A stretch of DNA of 35,000 nt from Theodoxus fluviatilis. Taxonomy: Eukaryota; Mollusca; Gastropoda; Cycloneritida; Neritidae. Within the stretch, counting starts at the first letter, position 1; every line of letters begins with the position of its first letter. This document shows, piece by piece, positions 32,795 to 35,000 of the stretch. The notes beneath the pieces were generated by a model, which was not told where the DNA came from, did no database searches, and saw nothing but the letters and a program-made list of their open reading frames with translations. Both the position numbers and the translations under genes were made by a program. The stretch spans positions 32,501 through 67,500 of the forward strand of contig JAWQFJ010017135.1 of the NCBI GenBank assembly GCA_034096865.1. The letters run 5' to 3'.

Positions 32795-34930
32795 TCACCC
32801 CAACAGCAAAAATTAAAATAAAAAAAAATTCAGTAACAAAATCTGCTGCCTGAAACTGGCAATGATCATCATCAGAATTTTGCATTCTTCCCCAACCCCC
32901 CCCCCCCCCCCCCCCGCCGCTTTGCGGTGTCGGCTTAACGCTTTGCACCGTTATAGCCTCGCCTCCCCCCCCCCCCCCCCCCCCCAAGTTTGGAAACACA
33001 CACCCCCCCACCCCCCACCCCCAAAGAAAAAATGAACTGATCCGCCCCTGTCATTCATGTGAGTGGGCATTTGCAAAATTACAAGATTTCCGCAACGAGG
33101 ACGCGTATCGAGAGCAGGGGAAATCGAGGAGAAATCTAATCGATCGAGACAGAAGGCACGGCCTATTATGATCTATGTCTGTGATCGAGATACATGTACT
33201 GATCGAGTGACAACTTGTTCTTGTGAGGGATGCACTTGTGCAAGAACGTGTCCAATTTTCAATGACCCAACCAAGATCGATTACAATGGAATCTCGCTCT
33301 GTGTGTTTGATCCCCCTGTGGGTTAGGGAGAAGAATTGACCCACCGCATCTCCCTAACGCGATTTGTAAGAGGCGATAATAACTAAGGACACCGTGACCC
33401 GATTTAAGTTTACTCTAAACTGTTACAGTGATTTTCGTGCTCAATGGCCTTGCATAGCCTACAAAGGCTGATAGGCCGTAAAAAAACATCCATCCATCCA
33501 TCCTGTGTGTTTGACGAGAAAATAATGCTAGATTTTGAATTCTGAACCCACTGTGACCAATGACGAAAAGTGCAAGTAACATTGCTGAAAACATGCCTAC
33601 GATTGCTAATCTGCAGAAATATTTACAATGAAAAGTTCCGAGATTTATGTATGTACAAACCGTCTAACTATTAAACAGATTTAAAAGAAAGTACCCTATA
33701 AAATTCACTTTCAGAATCCTGCACGCAACATCTGAGAAAATAGCAGGCACTTGTGATGCACGTATAAATAATGGCACAACAGAAAAATATTGTATCAGAG
33801 ATACGACATCCATGTCGAAATAGAGTCTTCGATTTTGTATCACAAAAGTTCCTTTCAAATACCGTTTCAAATCGTCCACCAAGCATGGACTGGCGTACCT
33901 CAAGCAGGGATTTCTCCTTGCAATACTTCTTCTGCTCCTGGTTCCGGTCCACGCTGTCGAAGGGCTCCCAGTCAATCACGTGGTTTGGGATTTTGGCAGT
34001 GCGCATGAGCACACCTTCCTTGAGACCGAACAGCCCCATGGGAAGGTCCGGTCGCTGCCAACGCAGGTCGAGACTCCATCGGATCTTGTCGGACACGTTG
34101 GGAAGGCTGCAAAATTGCCACAGGTCATTATTTGGGTTGTGAAGAACGGGAAGTACAAGTGATTGTTATCATACTGGACACTGATTTATTTCAACAGGGA
34201 GCCATGAAGCAGGGCGCACTTCGGCGCCATTAAATTGTCATCAACCAACTTCAACAGCCTTCAGTCTCCCGCTCAATGAACCCAATTTTAGGTTCATCCA
34301 GCAGTCTTCACTAAATGAAATTCGAAATTCCCCCGCATCTGTAAAGCATTTTCTTTAGAATGTTTGGCCAATTCTGTAACTGGCTGTACTGCTTCCAAAA
34401 GCGTTCGTGTCTTTCGTTCAATCTCCTCTCTCGCTGGTTACAGATTGTCATTAAGAATATTTACCAATCAGATGACAGGCACGTAAGCGTGTTTGCTATT
34501 TGAAGAGGATGTACGCGCAGTGTGGAGAGTGATATTGCTACTGGTATTGCTGTACAGACTGAAGGAATACCGTACCACAAGAGATCACTGTCACCATGAT
34601 CTTGGGCCGTTCAAGGACACTGCCATCCCGCGCTCCTGTACCCGTGGATGAATAAAGTTGTGGAAAGCATCTGCGACTTGTCTCATACCTGCGCCTTTCT
34701 TCCATCAAGCCTCGAGCCCCCTATAGCTCGACCCTTGCCACCACCCCCACTCATCCACCACATGTTGCTGATGAGCAGCAAGGGTCTGCCATTTAATTTT
34801 GTTTGAAAGTCACGGGGCGTCTCTAGATATGTGGAGCAGTTATACCTTCGATGAGGAATCATGTTGTTGATGAGCAGCATGCCTCCGTACCGCACGGGAC
34901 ACACCTTGAAGTCCTTCTTTGGATCAATGC
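32362..34930 (-). CDS. Phytanoyl-CoA dioxygenase (PhyH) family protein, last three exons
   Basis: PhyH-family enzymes are Fe(II)/2-oxoglutarate oxygenases; the substrate here is unknown. Exons in transcript order: 34846-34930 (FKVCPVRYGGMLLINNMIPHR), 33899-34106 (SLPNVSDKIRWSLDLRWQ and on to NHVIDWEPFD) and 32362-32484 (VDESELDTTIQGPWMEKWEL and on to DKN-stop). All junctions are GT-AG and in phase: AG|C gives Ser, and GAG|GTG is at a codon boundary. The IPHRS segment, with its His followed by Arg, followed by DLRWQ, resembles the part of the family carrying the distal iron-ligand His and an Arg near the 2-oxoglutarate site. This assignment is from memory. The C-terminal GPWM-x-KWEL-HLNRHT block also fits. 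A donor GT at 34999-34998 shows that the preceding exon begins at the window's right edge. The N-terminal half, with the HxD motif, is outside. Confidence 0.75.
32721..33050. mobile_element. hAT-like MITE with C/G homopolymer runs
   Basis: CAGGGGCGGA (32721-32730) and its reverse complement TCCGCCCCTG (33041-33050) bound 330 bases. TCATT is duplicated directly outside (32716-32720 and 33051-33055). CAGGGGCGGA is a common hAT-type terminal sequence. The 5-base duplication is shorter than the usual 8. The interior has three long C-runs (about 32763-32793, 32897-32915 and 32967-32984) and a small GCCGCTTTGCGG dyad. It lies in the last PhyH intron. Confidence 0.7.
33311..33503 (+). mobile_element. 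SINE-like element with (ATCC)n tail, copy 4, intact, 11-bp TSD
   Basis: This is the best copy of the family seen at 16304-17207: TCCCCCTGTGGGTTAGGGAG, then GCGATTTGTAAGAGGCG, TTTACTCTAAACTGTTACAG, GGCCTTGCATAGCC, AAAGGCTGATAGGCCGTAAA and an ATCC tail. TGTGTGTTTGA occurs immediately before (33300-33310) and after (33504-33514), a clean target-site duplication that fixes both ends at 193 bases. The head forms an internal dyad (GTTAGGGAGA with TCTCCCTAAC). It sits in the last PhyH intron, opposite to that gene's strand. Confidence 0.88.
33515..33898 (-). other. Remainder of the last PhyH intron
   Basis: AT-rich sequence between the SINE and the donor GTACGC at 33898. Frames reading through from the exon have no family similarity. 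Confidence 0.6.
34107..34845 (-). other. PhyH intron between exons ending 34846 and starting 34106
   Basis: GT-AG intron (donor GTATAA, acceptor AATTTTGCAG). No element or gene was recognised. Confidence 0.65.
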
Positions 34931-35000
34931 CTGTGGATAAAAATGCTCTTAGCAGTGCGATCTACTTTCTTGGGTCATTTGACACTGCTGTGAACTTACA

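Noticed and set aside
32763..32984. Poly-C runs as an assembly artefact only
   Set aside because: They may be inaccurate in length, but they sit inside a structurally bounded MITE, so they are reported as part of it.

Overview
This is eukaryotic nuclear DNA. The genes have GT-AG introns and encode animal proteins (ARPC1, CCZ1, a poly-C2H2 zinc-finger protein, a PhyH-type dioxygenase). Long GA/CT, GT/CA and GAT microsatellites and several small transposon families fill the space between exons. The style of the repeats and of the LINE suggests a marine invertebrate, probably a mollusc and perhaps a gastropod. That last step is inference, because no species-diagnostic sequence was checked.

Layout. 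(1) From 1 to about 4712, minus strand: the 5' part of an ARPC1 gene (Arp2/3 complex WD40 subunit). Two coding exons are visible, at 3832-3898 and 3381-3532, with a probable leader exon ending at 4712. The rest of the gene lies left of the window. A LINE ORF1-like fragment and GA/CT arrays sit to the left of its last visible exon. (2) From about 4713 to 5583: a short divergent promoter interval, with a probable noncoding first exon and intron of the next gene. (3) 5705-6934, plus strand: a single-exon 409-aa protein with nine C2H2 fingers. (4) 7.9-17.2 kb: intergenic DNA holding a 1-kb DNA transposon with long inverted ends (7960-8977), a 44-bp x 20 minisatellite (10336-11222), a 2.35-kb element bounded by a 9-bp target-site duplication (11361-13705), and a cluster of SINEs with ATCC tails (16304-17215). 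(5) 17805-29481, plus strand: a complete 12-exon CCZ1 gene (464 aa). Every exon junction keeps frame against the known human protein, and intron 10 is of the GC-AG type. Intron 9 carries a 5'-truncated LINE with an open reverse-transcriptase frame. Intron 11 carries a tandem GA-linked repeat, a Helitron-like element and a hAT-like MITE. (6) From about 31.7 kb to the end, minus strand: the last three exons of a phytanoyl-CoA dioxygenase-family gene, converging on CCZ1. Its penultimate intron holds another CAG-ended MITE and a SINE copy with a perfect 11-bp target-site duplication.

The host genes are unrelated housekeeping or regulatory genes and do not form a pathway. ARPC1 drives actin branching, CCZ1 (with MON1) activates Rab7 on late endosomes, and the PhyH protein is an Fe(II)/2-oxoglutarate enzyme. 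I found no convincing new biological system. The most novel material is the set of structurally bounded mobile elements that could not be assigned to named families, above all 11361-13705 and 7960-8977.
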